Shown piece by piece: positions 14,683 to 23,805 of a stretch of DNA of 64,000 nucleotides. Numbering within the stretch: position 1 is the first letter of the stretch; each line of letters begins with the position of its first letter. The DNA is from Rhodobacter viridis. GTDB lineage: Bacteria > Pseudomonadota > Alphaproteobacteria > Rhodobacterales > Rhodobacteraceae. The notes below the pieces were generated by a model. It was not told the origin of the DNA and searched no databases. It was given only the letters and a program-made list of their open reading frames with translations. A program made the position numbers and the translations under genes. The stretch lies in NCBI RefSeq assembly GCF_003217355.1, contig NZ_QJTK01000004.1, forward strand, positions 1-64,000, given 5' to 3'.

Positions 14683-16794
14683 ATGCGCAAGACCCTCTCC
14701 GCTCGCCTCCTTCTTGGCGCCAGCCTGTTTGCCCTTTCGGCCAGCGGTGCGCTGGCCCAGGACGACGACAGCCGCGAAACCTTCCTTGGCACGATCTCGG
14801 TCGAGGGGGGCGCCAATCCGACCGCGCCGCTTTCCGGTCCGGTGGCGAAAACCAGTGCGACGACGAAGACCGGCACCTCGATTCTGGAAACGCAATCTGC
14901 GGTCTCGGTGATCCCGCGCGCGCAGATCGAGGCGCAGGGGGCGACGACGTTGGCCGAGGCGGTGGGCTATACCGCGGGCGTGGTGACCGAAAACTACGGC
15001 GCGGATCCGCGCTTCGACAGCCTGTACCTGCGCGGTTTCAACCTTGAGAACGACAAGCTGCTCGACGGGTTGCGGCTGATGCGCTCGACGCAATATCCGA
15101 CCAGCGCGCCCAGTTTCGAGCTTTATGGCCTCGAACGGGTCGAGGTGCTGAAAGGCCCGGCCTCGGTGCTTTATGGCGCAGGCACGCCGGCGGGTCTGGT
15201 CAACATGATCCAGAAACGCGCGCAGGCGGGCGGCGATTTCACCGAACTGGGGTTCGGTCTTGATTCAAACGGCGCGTGGCAGGTCTTTGGCGATGCGAAC
15301 CGGGTGGTGAACGACCGCTTCGCCTATCGGATCACCGCGAAATCGAGCGACACCAAGACCTCGGTCGAAGAAATCGACAACCGCCGCGACTATCTGGCGG
15401 TCTCGGCCAGCTACCTGCTGACCGACACGACCGAGCTCGAGATCATGGCCTCGATGCATGACGACGCGCCGCAATCGCCGACTGGCGTGCCCGGGGCGAT
15501 GGTGGGGGTGGTCGACTGGGACAGCCTGCGCAGCTTCGATTTCGGCGATCCCGCGATCAATCGCAGCGACCGGCAGATGCGCACGCTGTCCTTTGGCCTG
15601 ACGCATGATTTCGGCAATGGCTGGAAGCTGAACAACACGCTGCGCGTCACCAGCCATGACTGGGACTATGACAGCGTCTATGTCTCGGGGGGCACGGCCA
15701 CCAGCGCGACGCGCGGCGTGATTGCGCAGCGCGAAAGCTTTGACAGCCTTGGCACCGACCTGCGGCTGAGCGGCGAGGCCGCGACCGGCGGCCTTGCCCA
15801 CAAGCTTGCCTTCGGCGTCGATGCGATGAAGCTCGAGGAAAGCGCCTTTACCGGCTTTTCCAGCCTCGCAGCGATCGACATCACCGCCCCGGCCTATGGG
15901 GCGAGCTTCGGCGCGCCGTGGTATACCGCGCAAAAGGACATCGAGGTGACGCAGGTCGGCGTCTATGGCGTCGATGAAATGACCTTCGGAAAATTCCGCG
16001 CGACGCTGGGGCTGCGCCATGAATGGTCCAAGCAGGACGGGCAGACTGTCACCAACTTCGGCACCACCGATCTGACCCGCAAGGACGCGGCGACGACCGG
16101 CCATGTTTCGCTGGGCTATGTCGCGGACAATGGGGTGGCGAGCTACCTCTCCCATGCCACCTCCTATCTGCCGCAGCCGGGCGCCGATATCGACGGCAAG
16201 GCGCTCGATCCCACCCGCGGCAAGCAATGGGAGCTGGGGGTGAAATACGAGCCCACCGCGTTCGAGGGCCTGTTCAGCGCGGCGCTTTTCGATCTGCGCG
16301 AGACCGACCGCAACAGCTCGGTGACCGAAGGCAGCCTGACCGGCACCCGTCAGATCGGCGAGGCCCGGATCCGCGGGCTGGAGCTTGAGGGCGTGGCGGA
16401 ACTGGCCAAGGGCTGGACGGTGAAGACCGCCTATACCTGGACCGATACCGAGGTGCTGTCGGGCGCGAATGCGGGAACCGCGCTGAAGAACGTCCCCGAT
16501 CATGCCGCCAGCCTGTGGCTGTCGCATGACTTTGCGGGCCGGATGCAGGGGCTGACGCTGGGCGGGGGCGTGCGCTACATCGGCTCGCGTTACGCCAACG
16601 ACACCAACACCGCGCGGCTTGCGGCGGTGACGCTGCTTGATATGGGCGCCTCCTATGCATGGGAGAACGGCGTGACCGGGCGGATCAGCGTCTCGAACCT
16701 GACCGACAAGGCCTATGTGGCCGGGGTCGGGTCTTTCGCCAGCTATCTGGGCGACGAGCGCACGATCTCGGCCAGCCTCAGCACCAAGTGGTGA
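14683..16794 (+). CDS. TonB-dependent outer-membrane siderophore receptor
   Basis: A 703-residue receptor that imports ferric siderophore across the outer membrane. It has a signal peptide (MRKTLSARLLLGASLFALSA to about residue 25, cleavage after ALA), a TonB-box-like ETFLGTISVEG just after, a plug domain about 60-180 (SVIPRAQIEAQGATTLAEAV; LYLRGFNLENDKLLDG; VEVLKGPASVLYG; GLVNMI) and a 22-strand barrel ending in an aromatic-containing strand (SASLSTKW). It belongs to the TonB-siderophore receptor group of FhuE/FoxA type. ATG 14683 has AGGAA upstream. Its stop overlaps the GTG start of the binding protein. Which siderophore it takes cannot be told. Confidence 0.92.
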   Translation: MRKTLSARLLLGASLFALSASGALAQDDDSRETFLGTISVEGGANPTAPLSGPVAKTSATTKTGTSILETQSAVSVIPRAQIEAQGATTLAEAVGYTAGVVTENYGADPRFDSLYLRGFNLENDKLLDGLRLMRSTQYPTSAPSFELYGLERVEVLKGPASVLYGAGTPAGLVNMIQKRAQAGGDFTELGFGLDSNGAWQVFGDANRVVNDRFAYRITAKSSDTKTSVEEIDNRRDYLAVSASYLLTDTTELEIMASMHDDAPQSPTGVPGAMVGVVDWDSLRSFDFGDPAINRSDRQMRTLSFGLTHDFGNGWKLNNTLRVTSHDWDYDSVYVSGGTATSATRGVIAQRESFDSLGTDLRLSGEAATGGLAHKLAFGVDAMKLEESAFTGFSSLAAIDITAPAYGASFGAPWYTAQKDIEVTQVGVYGVDEMTFGKFRATLGLRHEWSKQDGQTVTNFGTTDLTRKDAATTGHVSLGYVADNGVASYLSHATSYLPQPGADIDGKALDPTRGKQWELGVKYEPTAFEGLFSAALFDLRETDRNSSVTEGSLTGTRQIGEARIRGLELEGVAELAKGWTVKTAYTWTDTEVLSGANAGTALKNVPDHAASLWLSHDFAGRMQGLTLGGGVRYIGSRYANDTNTARLAAVTLLDMGASYAWENGVTGRISVSNLTDKAYVAGVGSFASYLGDERTISASLSTKW

Positions 16795-17672
16795 GCGCGC
16801 TGCCGTCGCATCCCACAAGACGCGCCTGTCTTGCCGCTGCGGTCCTGTCCGTGGCGGCGGGCTGGCCCCGCTCGGCCGTTGCGGCCCCGCCGCTGCGGAT
16901 CGCGGCGATCGATTGGGCGATGGCGGAAACCACGCTGATGCTGGGGGCCGCGCCGGTGGCAATCGCCGAGCTGATCGCCTTTCGTCGCTCCGCCCCTTTG
17001 CCGGTTGCGCCGGGCACGATCGACCTTGGCCTGCGCGGCGGGCCGAGCCTTGAGACGCTGGCCCTTGCCGCCCCCGATCTGATCCTGTCGTCGCAATACT
17101 ACGGCTTTCTGGAGCCGCAGCTGACCCGCATCGCGACGGTCTTTTCCCGCCCGGTTTTCGTGCCAGGTGCGCCGCCGCTGCCGAAGCTCTTTGCTGCGCT
17201 GCGGGATCTCGCGGCGCAGATCGGCACACCCGAGGTGGCCCATCGGGCCGAGGCCCGGGCGCGTGCCGAATTTGCCGCCCTTGCCCGTCGTCTTCCGGCA
17301 GGGGCCGCCCCCTGCCTGATCCTTGAAATCGGTGACGCACGGCATGTGCGCCTTTTTGGCAGCGACAGCCTGTTTCACGGCGCGCTGACGGAACTGGGGC
17401 TGGTGAATGCCTGGGATCAGGCCAGCCGCTTCAGCTTTGCCGCCCCGGTGCCGCTGGAAACGCTGGCCGATTTCCCCGAGGCCCGCCTTGTCATCACCAG
17501 TGCGATCCCGGCGCAGATCGCCCGCGACATCGCTCGGTCGGCGCTGTGGAGCGCGCTGCCTGCCGTGCGCGCGGGGCGGGTGACGCGGCTGGGCGAGATC
17601 AACGGCTTTGGCGGCCTGCCCTCGGCCCTGCGCTTTGCCCGGGTGCTGACCGCCGCGCTTGAGGCCGCATGA
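16791..17672 (+). CDS. Periplasmic iron-siderophore binding protein (FhuD-like)
   Basis: A 293-residue substrate-binding protein of the FhuD/FecB class III fold. It starts with GTG overlapping the receptor stop (GTGA). The N-terminus has a twin-arginine-like signal peptide (TRRACLAAAVLSVAAG, cleavage near AVAAPP). Family landmarks are RIAAIDWAMAETTLMLG, a GLRGGPSLETLAL loop, PDLILSSQYY and a C-terminal P.V..GRV.....G segment. It carries ferric siderophore from the receptor to the permease encoded next, which it overlaps by 4 bases. Confidence 0.88.
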   Translation: MSALPSHPTRRACLAAAVLSVAAGWPRSAVAAPPLRIAAIDWAMAETTLMLGAAPVAIAELIAFRRSAPLPVAPGTIDLGLRGGPSLETLALAAPDLILSSQYYGFLEPQLTRIATVFSRPVFVPGAPPLPKLFAALRDLAAQIGTPEVAHRAEARARAEFAALARRLPAGAAPCLILEIGDARHVRLFGSDSLFHGALTELGLVNAWDQASRFSFAAPVPLETLADFPEARLVITSAIPAQIARDIARSALWSALPAVRAGRVTRLGEINGFGGLPSALRFARVLTAALEAA

Positions 17673-19639
17673 GACGCGCAGTGCTTCCCCTTGCGGCGCT
17701 GGCCTCGCTCGGTCTTTGGCTGCTTGCGGCACAGGCAAGCCTGCCGCTGGCGCAATGGCCCGACCTGCCGTGGCAGCCCGACCGGATGCAGCTGCCGCAG
17801 CTCCTGCTGACGCAGGGGCTGATGCCGCGCGCCGTCGTCGCGGTTCTGGCGGGCGCGCTTCTGGGCCTGTCGGGGGCGCTGATGCAGGCGGTTCTGCGCA
17901 ATCCTCTCGCCGATCCGACGACCCTTGGCACCGCTGCGGGGGCGCAACTGGCCATCGTCGCGGCCACGGTTTTGGCGCCGCAGCTGTTTGCCGGGGGCAA
18001 TCTACCGGTGGCGCTTTGCGGGGCCGGGGTCGCGACGGCGCTGGTGATGGTGCTTGCCGCCCGGCGCGGTTTCGCCCCGGTGACCGTCACGCTGGCCGGG
18101 ATGCTGGTCGGTATGACCGCCAGCGCCCTTGCCACGGCGCTGACGCTGGCCGAGGGGCATTATCTGCTGTCGCTGGTGATCTGGAACGGTGGGGCGCTGA
18201 CGCAGGACGACTGGCACCCGGCGGCGACGCTGGCGCTGGCGCTGATCCCGGCGCTTGCGGCAAGCGCGCTTTTGGCGCGACCACTTCTTGTCCTGTCGCT
18301 GGGGGCCGAGGGGGCGCGGGGGCTGGGCTTGTCCGCGGCGCCGTTGCGCCTGAGTGCGCTGGCGCTGGCGGTGGGGCTCTCGGCTCTGGTTTCGGCCGAA
18401 CTCGGGCTGATCGGCTTCATCGGTCTGGCCGCCCCCGCCATCGCCCGGGGCCTTGGGGCGCGCGGTCTGCCCCGGCGGCTGCTGATCGCGCCTTTGGCGG
18501 GGGCAGTCCTGTTGTCACTGGCCGACAGCCTGTTGCTGGTGCTGGCGGCGCTCGGCGGTCCGAACCTGCCCACCGGGGCGCTGACCGGATTGATCGGCGG
18601 GCCGCTTCTGCTTTGGCTTTTGCCGCAGATGCAGGCCCATGTGCCCCCCGGTGCCGAGACGGGCACGGCGCAAAGCACGCGCGCCCCTGCGCCCGGCCGC
18701 CGGATGGCGCTTCTGGCCCTGGTGCTTCTGACCGTCGCGATGCTGACGCTTTTTGCTGGGCGCGGGCCTGCGGGCTGGGGCGTCATCCCGCCCGAGTTGC
18801 GGGAAAGCTTCCTGCCGCTGCGCGCCACTGCGATCCTTGCCGCGGCGGCGGCGGGGGCGCTGCTCGCAGGATCGGGGGCGGTGCTGCAACGGCTCACGGC
18901 AAATCCGATGGCCGCGCCCGAGGTGCTGGGCGTCACCGGCGGCGCGGCGCTCGGCTATGCCGCGACGGTGTTCGTGCATCCCGCGCCGGGGCAACTGGCG
19001 CTGGCGCTTGGCGCGGGGCTGGGGGCAAGCCTGACGCTTGCGGGGCTTGCGGCATTTGCCCTGCGCCGCGACATCGCCCCCGCGCGGCTTTTGCTGGCAG
19101 GCCTTGCGATCGGCGCCTTTGCCGCGTCGGTGCTGTCGGCGATCATGGCCTCGGGCGATCTGCGGGCCTGGGTGGTGCTGGGCTGGCTCGCGGGCAGCGC
19201 CTCGGCCGTGACGCCCGCGGCGGCGATGACCTTGGCGGTCTTGGCGCTGGCGCTTCTCGGCCTGATGCTGGCCCTTGGCCGCTGGCTCGAGATCCTGCCG
19301 CTCGGCCCTGACGTCGCCCGCGCCCTTGGCCTGCCCGTCGCGCGGCTGCGGCTCGGGCTGATCCTGCTTGCGGGCCTTGCGACCGGGGCGGCGACGATCC
19401 TTGTCGGGCCGGTCAGTTTCGTCGGGCTGATGGCGCCGCATCTCGCCCGCAGCCTGGGCCTGATCCGCCCCGTGCCCTTCACCGTCGCAAGCTGGCTGAT
19501 CGGCGCGCTTCTGATGGTGCTGGCCGCCTTTGCCGCGCGCACCCTTGGCAGCCCCTATGACCTGCCGCTTGGCCTTTGCGCCACGCTGATCGGCGGCCCG
19601 TGGCTTTTCATCCTTCTGTTGGGAAAGGGGCGCGCATGA
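17669..19639 (+). CDS. Fused two-domain FecCD-type siderophore permease (FhuB-like)
   Basis: A 656-residue inner-membrane permease made of two fused FecCD domains, about twenty transmembrane helices in total. Each half carries the family motif: LRNPLADPTTLGTAAGAQLA near residue 75 and TANPMAAPEVLGVTGGAALG near 415, and each has a LIGFIGL/VSFVGLMAPH coupling region for the ATPase. FhuB of hydroxamate systems has the same fused layout and length, suggesting a ferrichrome-type or similar substrate. Starts within the binding-protein stop and ends within the ATPase start (ATGA both times). Confidence 0.9.
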   Translation: MRRAVLPLAALASLGLWLLAAQASLPLAQWPDLPWQPDRMQLPQLLLTQGLMPRAVVAVLAGALLGLSGALMQAVLRNPLADPTTLGTAAGAQLAIVAATVLAPQLFAGGNLPVALCGAGVATALVMVLAARRGFAPVTVTLAGMLVGMTASALATALTLAEGHYLLSLVIWNGGALTQDDWHPAATLALALIPALAASALLARPLLVLSLGAEGARGLGLSAAPLRLSALALAVGLSALVSAELGLIGFIGLAAPAIARGLGARGLPRRLLIAPLAGAVLLSLADSLLLVLAALGGPNLPTGALTGLIGGPLLLWLLPQMQAHVPPGAETGTAQSTRAPAPGRRMALLALVLLTVAMLTLFAGRGPAGWGVIPPELRESFLPLRATAILAAAAAGALLAGSGAVLQRLTANPMAAPEVLGVTGGAALGYAATVFVHPAPGQLALALGAGLGASLTLAGLAAFALRRDIAPARLLLAGLAIGAFAASVLSAIMASGDLRAWVVLGWLAGSASAVTPAAAMTLAVLALALLGLMLALGRWLEILPLGPDVARALGLPVARLRLGLILLAGLATGAATILVGPVSFVGLMAPHLARSLGLIRPVPFTVASWLIGALLMVLAAFAARTLGSPYDLPLGLCATLIGGPWLFILLLGKGRA

Positions 19640-20403
19640 CGCTGTTCACCCTTGAGGCCGTGACGCTTGAGGTGCCCGGGCGACGGCTGATCGCGCGGCT
19701 TGATCTGATCCTGCACCCGGGCTGCGTCACCGCGCTGATCGGGCGCAACGGATCGGGGAAATCGACGCTTCTGAGGCTTCTGTCCGGGCAGACCCGCCCG
19801 ACCTCGGGGCAGATCACGCATCTGGGGCGCCCGCTGACCGCCTGGCCTGCCCGCGATCTGGCCCGGGCGCTCGCCTATCTGCCGCAGGTCACGCCCCCGG
19901 CCGAGGGGATGCGGCTGGCCGAACTCGTGACGCTGGGCCGTTATCCGTGGCGCGGTGCCCTTGGCCGCCTGCGCCCCGAGGATCACGCGGCCATTGCCAT
20001 GGCCATCGCGCGCTGCGGTCTTGCCGGGCTCGAAGAGCGTCTGGTCGACACGCTCTCGGGCGGCGAGCGGCAGCGCGGCTGGATCGCGATGATGCTGGCG
20101 CAAGGGGCGCGGACGCTGCTGCTCGATGAGCCGATCTCGGCGCTTGATATCGCACATCAGGTCGAGGTGCTGGGCCTCGTGCAGCGGATGTGCCGCGAGA
20201 CCGGGCTTTCCGCGGTGATCGTGCTGCATGACGTGAACATGGCGGCGCGGTTTTGTGACCGGGTGGTGGCGCTGGTGAGCGGGCAACGGGTTCTCGAGGG
20301 GCCGATCGCCGATCTGATGACGCCCGCGGCGCTCGCCCGCGTCTATGACCTGCCGATGAATGTGACGACCCATGCGGGTCACACCTTTGCCCTGCCCGCC
20401 TGA
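19636..20403 (+). CDS. Siderophore ABC transporter ATPase (FhuC-like)
   Basis: A 255-residue ATPase that powers the fused permease. Walker A GRNGSGKST at about residues 36-44, Q-loop in YLPQ, signature LSGGERQR near 137, Walker B TLLLDEPISALD, and switch His in VLHDVNMA. ATG 19636 overlaps the permease stop; the frame is open further upstream only as an overlap. The C-terminal MNVTTHAGH is typical of FecE/FhuC proteins. Confidence 0.92.
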   Translation: MTLFTLEAVTLEVPGRRLIARLDLILHPGCVTALIGRNGSGKSTLLRLLSGQTRPTSGQITHLGRPLTAWPARDLARALAYLPQVTPPAEGMRLAELVTLGRYPWRGALGRLRPEDHAAIAMAIARCGLAGLEERLVDTLSGGERQRGWIAMMLAQGARTLLLDEPISALDIAHQVEVLGLVQRMCRETGLSAVIVLHDVNMAARFCDRVVALVSGQRVLEGPIADLMTPAALARVYDLPMNVTTHAGHTFALPA

Positions 20404-20417
20404 CCGAAAGACGAAAG

Positions 20418-22118
20418 ATGCTGCGCAAGTTCATTGCCTATTACCGCCCGCACCAGCGCCTGTTCTGGCTCGATTTCGGCTCGGCCGTGCTGTCGGGGCT
20501 TCTGGAACTGGCCTTTCCGCTGGCGATCACGCTCTTCATCGACCGGCTTTTGCCGCTGGGCGACTGGTCGCTGACCCTTGTCGCCGCCGCCGCACTTCTG
20601 GCGGTCTATGCGGTCAACACCGTGCTGATGGGGATCGTGATCTACTGGGGCCACATGCTCGGCATCGAGATCGAGACCGAGATGCGCCGCCGCGCCTTTG
20701 CGCATCTGACGCGGCTTTCCTGGCGCTGGTATGACCGCGCCCGCACCGGGAAACTGGTCGCCCGCGTCACCCGCGATCTGGAAGACATCGGCGAGGTCGC
20801 CCATCACGGCCCCGAAGATGTCTTCATCGCGGTGATGACCTTTGTCGGCGCCTTCGCGCTGATGGCGGCGCTGCACCCGACGCTGGCGCTGATCACCGCC
20901 GCGATCGTGCCGCTGACGGTCTGGCTGGTGGCGGTCTATGGCGGGCGCATGACCCGCACCTGGCAGGAGATCTACGGCCGCGTCGGGCAGTTCAACGTCC
21001 GGCTGGAGGAGGCCGTGGGCGGCATCCGCGTCGTGCAGGCCTTCGCCAACGAGCGCCACGAGGCGCGGCTTTTCGAGAGCGACAACCGCGCCTATCGCGC
21101 GACGAAACTCGACGCCTATCGGCTGATGGCGGTGTCAAGCGCGGTGCATTACATGGGCCTGCGCTTCGTGCAGGTGGTGGTGATGGTGGCGGGCGCGGGC
21201 TTCGTGCTCGACGGCAGCCTGAGCACCGGCGGCTTCGTCGGCTTCCTGCTGCTCGTCGGTGTCTTCTTCCGTCCGCTCGAAAAGATCGCTGCGGTGATCG
21301 AGACCTATCCGAAGGGCATCGCGGGCTTTCGCCGCTATCTCGCGCTTCTGGACACCGAAGCCGAGATCGCCGATGCCGCCCACGCCCGCCCCGTCACCGC
21401 CCTGCGCGGCGAGATCGCCTTTGACCGGGTCAGCTTCGGCTATGACGCCACCCGCCCGGTGCTGCAAGACGTGTCCCTTTCGATCGCTGCGGGCGAGACC
21501 GTGGCCTTTGTCGGCCCTTCTGGTGCGGGAAAAACCACGCTGCTGGCGCTCTTGCCGCGGTTTTACGACCCCGACAGCGGCATGATCCGCATCGACGGGC
21601 AGCCGCTCGCGGCGATGACGCTCGAAAGCCTGCGCAGCCAGATCGGCATCGTCAGTCAGGATGTCTTCCTGTTCGGCACCAGCCTGCGCGACAACATCGC
21701 CTATGGGCGGCTCGGCGCCAGCGAGGCCGAAATCGTCGCCGCCGCCGACAAGGCGCAGCTTTCGGCGCTGATCGCGGCCCTGCCCGAGGGGCTCGACACG
21801 CTGGTGGGCGAGCGCGGCGTGATGCTCTCGGGCGGGCAGAAACAGCGCGTCGCCATCGCCCGGGCGTTTCTGAAAAACCCGCCGATCCTGATCCTGGACG
21901 AGGCGACCTCGGCGCTTGACAGCGAGACCGAGCGCGAGATTCAGGCGGCACTCGAGGCGCTTTCCGTCGGCCGCACGACTTTGGTGATCGCGCATCGGCT
22001 GGGTACGATCCGGGCGGCGGACCGGATTGTGGTGATGGAAAACGGCCGGGTGCAGGAGATCGGCGCGCATGCGGCGCTGCTGCGCCAGGGCGGGCTTTAC
22101 GCGCGGCTGGCGGGGTGA
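20418..22118 (+). CDS. Exporter-type ABC half-transporter of the iron locus
   Basis: A 566-residue protein with an N-terminal six-helix exporter membrane domain (about 1-310) and a C-terminal ATPase: Walker A GPSGAGKTT at about 373, signature LSGGQKQRVAIARAF, Walker B ILILDEATSALD, and switch His in VIAHRLGTI. It probably works as a homodimer. It is 15 bases after the siderophore ATPase and is followed directly by a siderophore-interacting reductase. Mycobacterial IrtAB has an exporter fold, imports ferri-siderophore and carries such a reductase domain, so an import role is possible here. Siderophore export is the alternative. Confidence 0.85.
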   Translation: MLRKFIAYYRPHQRLFWLDFGSAVLSGLLELAFPLAITLFIDRLLPLGDWSLTLVAAAALLAVYAVNTVLMGIVIYWGHMLGIEIETEMRRRAFAHLTRLSWRWYDRARTGKLVARVTRDLEDIGEVAHHGPEDVFIAVMTFVGAFALMAALHPTLALITAAIVPLTVWLVAVYGGRMTRTWQEIYGRVGQFNVRLEEAVGGIRVVQAFANERHEARLFESDNRAYRATKLDAYRLMAVSSAVHYMGLRFVQVVVMVAGAGFVLDGSLSTGGFVGFLLLVGVFFRPLEKIAAVIETYPKGIAGFRRYLALLDTEAEIADAAHARPVTALRGEIAFDRVSFGYDATRPVLQDVSLSIAAGETVAFVGPSGAGKTTLLALLPRFYDPDSGMIRIDGQPLAAMTLESLRSQIGIVSQDVFLFGTSLRDNIAYGRLGASEAEIVAAADKAQLSALIAALPEGLDTLVGERGVMLSGGQKQRVAIARAFLKNPPILILDEATSALDSETEREIQAALEALSVGRTTLVIAHRLGTIRAADRIVVMENGRVQEIGAHAALLRQGGLYARLAG

Positions 22119-22120
22119 CG

Positions 22121-23161
22121 ATGGATCGCCCCGTTGTGCAGCTTGGCGCGCTGGCCAAGGCCGATTGGCCCGAGATCGCGGCCTTTGCCCGGGCGCTGGC
22201 CGAGTTCTGCAAGGTGCATGTGAGCCTCGATCATCAGGTGACGGTGCAGCTTGAACCGGGCGAGATCGCGCTGCGCTGGACGCCCGACCGCACCGGCGTG
22301 CGGCTGGTGGCGCGGTCCGACCCCGGGTTGCAGGTGCTGCGCGACACCCTTGCCCATATGCTCGACACCGCGCGCGAGGGGCTGTCGGCGGGGCTTGCGT
22401 GGCAAGACGCGGGGGCGCTTGCCGGGCAGTTCCCGCCAAACTTCCGCATCGCCCGGCTGATCCGGTCCGACCGGATCTCGCCTCGGTTTCAGCGGTTGCG
22501 GTTTGCGGCCGAGGATATCGGCTTCCTTGCCACCGGTGGTCTGCATCTGCGGCTGTTGCAACCGGCGGACCCGGCCGATCCGGTCTGGCCGCGACTGGCG
22601 GCGAACGGGCGCACGCTTTGGCCCGGGGCGGGGGCGCTGCACATGCCGGTCTATACGATCCGGGCCATTGATGCCGCGGCGGGCTGGATCGAGGTCGAGG
22701 TCTTCCTGCACGGCAATGGCCCGACCTGCGCCTTTGCCGAAACCGCCCGGCCCGGTGCGCGGGTGGGGCTCTCCGGTCCCGGTGGCGGCTGGCTGCCCAA
22801 GGGGGCGCGCCTCTGCCTTGGCGGCGACGAGACCGCGCTGCCGGTCATCGCCCGGATTTTGCAAACCGCCGCCCCCGACACCCGTGGGCAGGTGATGATC
22901 GAGTTGGGCGATCCGGCCGAGATCCGGCCGCTTGCGGCTCCCGCGGGGGTTGCGGTGACCTGGCTCATGCGTGGGCGCGATGCCCCGCTCGGCGCGGCCT
23001 TCGGCGAGATCGCCAGCGCGGCTCTGCAGGCCGATCCCGCGACCGAAGTGCTTTTTGGCGCCGAGAAATCCGAAGCGCTTGCGCTGCGGTCGCGGCTCAA
23101 GGACCGCGTCGCGAGCCTGCGGCGCGGGGTCTCGGTCAGCGGCTATTGGGCGCGCGGTTGA
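22121..23161 (+). CDS. Siderophore-interacting FAD reductase with N-terminal DUF2218
   Basis: A 346-residue cytoplasmic protein that would reduce Fe(III)-siderophore to free the iron. Residues 1-95 form a DUF2218 domain (VHVSLDHQVTVQLE; DPGLQVLRDTLAHML). Residues 105-345 form the ViuB/SIP module: an FAD-binding R-x-Y/I-T-like segment at MPVYTIRAID, EVEVFLHGNGPTCAFAE, a GPGGGW loop, and the NAD(P)H-binding GDETALPVIARIL. ATG 22121 is chosen; a GTG at 22115 overlapping the previous stop is equally possible. Last gene of the iron operon. Confidence 0.88.
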   Translation: MDRPVVQLGALAKADWPEIAAFARALAEFCKVHVSLDHQVTVQLEPGEIALRWTPDRTGVRLVARSDPGLQVLRDTLAHMLDTAREGLSAGLAWQDAGALAGQFPPNFRIARLIRSDRISPRFQRLRFAAEDIGFLATGGLHLRLLQPADPADPVWPRLAANGRTLWPGAGALHMPVYTIRAIDAAAGWIEVEVFLHGNGPTCAFAETARPGARVGLSGPGGGWLPKGARLCLGGDETALPVIARILQTAAPDTRGQVMIELGDPAEIRPLAAPAGVAVTWLMRGRDAPLGAAFGEIASAALQADPATEVLFGAEKSEALALRSRLKDRVASLRRGVSVSGYWARG

Positions 23162-23226
23162 TCACGGCACGGCCGATCCGCGCCGATGCACGGGCGCGGT
23201 TTCCCGAAGATGCCTTGGCGCAGATG

Positions 23227-23303
23227 TGGCGATCCCGAGAGGAGTCGAACCCCTGACCCGCTGCTTAGAAGGCAGCTGCTCTATCCAGCTGAGCTACGGG
23301 ACC
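23227..23303 (-). tRNA. tRNA-Arg (anticodon TCT)
   Basis: Read on the minus strand, the acceptor GGTCCCG pairs with CGGGATC (one G-T). The anticodon stem GCTGC/GCAGC has the loop CTTCTAA with anticodon TCT. A T-arm with GGTTCGACTCC is present, and discriminator G plus CCA is encoded. 77 bases. Confidence 0.95.
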
Positions 23304-23346
23304 GCACGCCCCTCTTTTGCGACAAGCGCGACGGGCATGCAAGCGT

Positions 23347-23805
23347 TCAGAGCGCCCGCGTCATGAAGACCGAATTCGGGTCGTGCCGATAGCCCTCGAA
23401 GGGGCCGCATTCGACGAACCCCTCGGCCAGATAGAGCGCGCGGGCCGGACCGAAACTGTCTTGCGAGCCGGTTTCAAGGCTGACGCGGTCAAAGCCCAGA
23501 CGCCGCGCCTCGGCGACGAGGTGCAAAAGCAGCGCCCGGGCCAGCCCGCGCCCGCGCATCTCCGACAGCACATGCATCGATTTCACCTCGGCATGATGCG
23601 CGCTGATCCGCTTCAGCGCCCCCATGCCGACGGGGCGATCTTCGAACCGCAGCACGTAAAACCAGATCCCCGGCGCCGCCAGCGCCGAGGCGGGCAGCAT
23701 GTGGATCGACTCGGGCGGCGTGTCGGCATGCATCGCCACCGTATGGCGTTCATGCAAAAGCGCCAGCTCGGGGGCGAGCGGTGACGACAGTGTAATCTCG
23801 ATCAT
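23347..23805 (-). CDS. GNAT-family N-acetyltransferase
   Basis: A 152-residue GNAT acetyltransferase. Motif A is in MHVLSEMRGRGLARALLLHL (Q/R-x-x-G-x-G/A for acetyl-CoA). VSLETGSQDSFGPARALYLA and GFVECGPFEGY form the C-terminal half common to PhnO/YhhY-type small-molecule or protein acetyltransferases. Its ATG overlaps the stop of the DUF2125 gene (ATGA), so the two are co-translated. Substrate unknown. Confidence 0.88.
   Translation of the reverse strand: MIEITLSSPLAPELALLHERHTVAMHADTPPESIHMLPASALAAPGIWFYVLRFEDRPVGMGALKRISAHHAEVKSMHVLSEMRGRGLARALLLHLVAEARRLGFDRVSLETGSQDSFGPARALYLAEGFVECGPFEGYRHDPNSVFMTRAL

Noticed and set aside
15265-17340. 691-codon open frame on the minus strand
   Set aside because: Antisense to the TonB receptor and binding protein, low-complexity Arg/Gly/Pro-rich translation.
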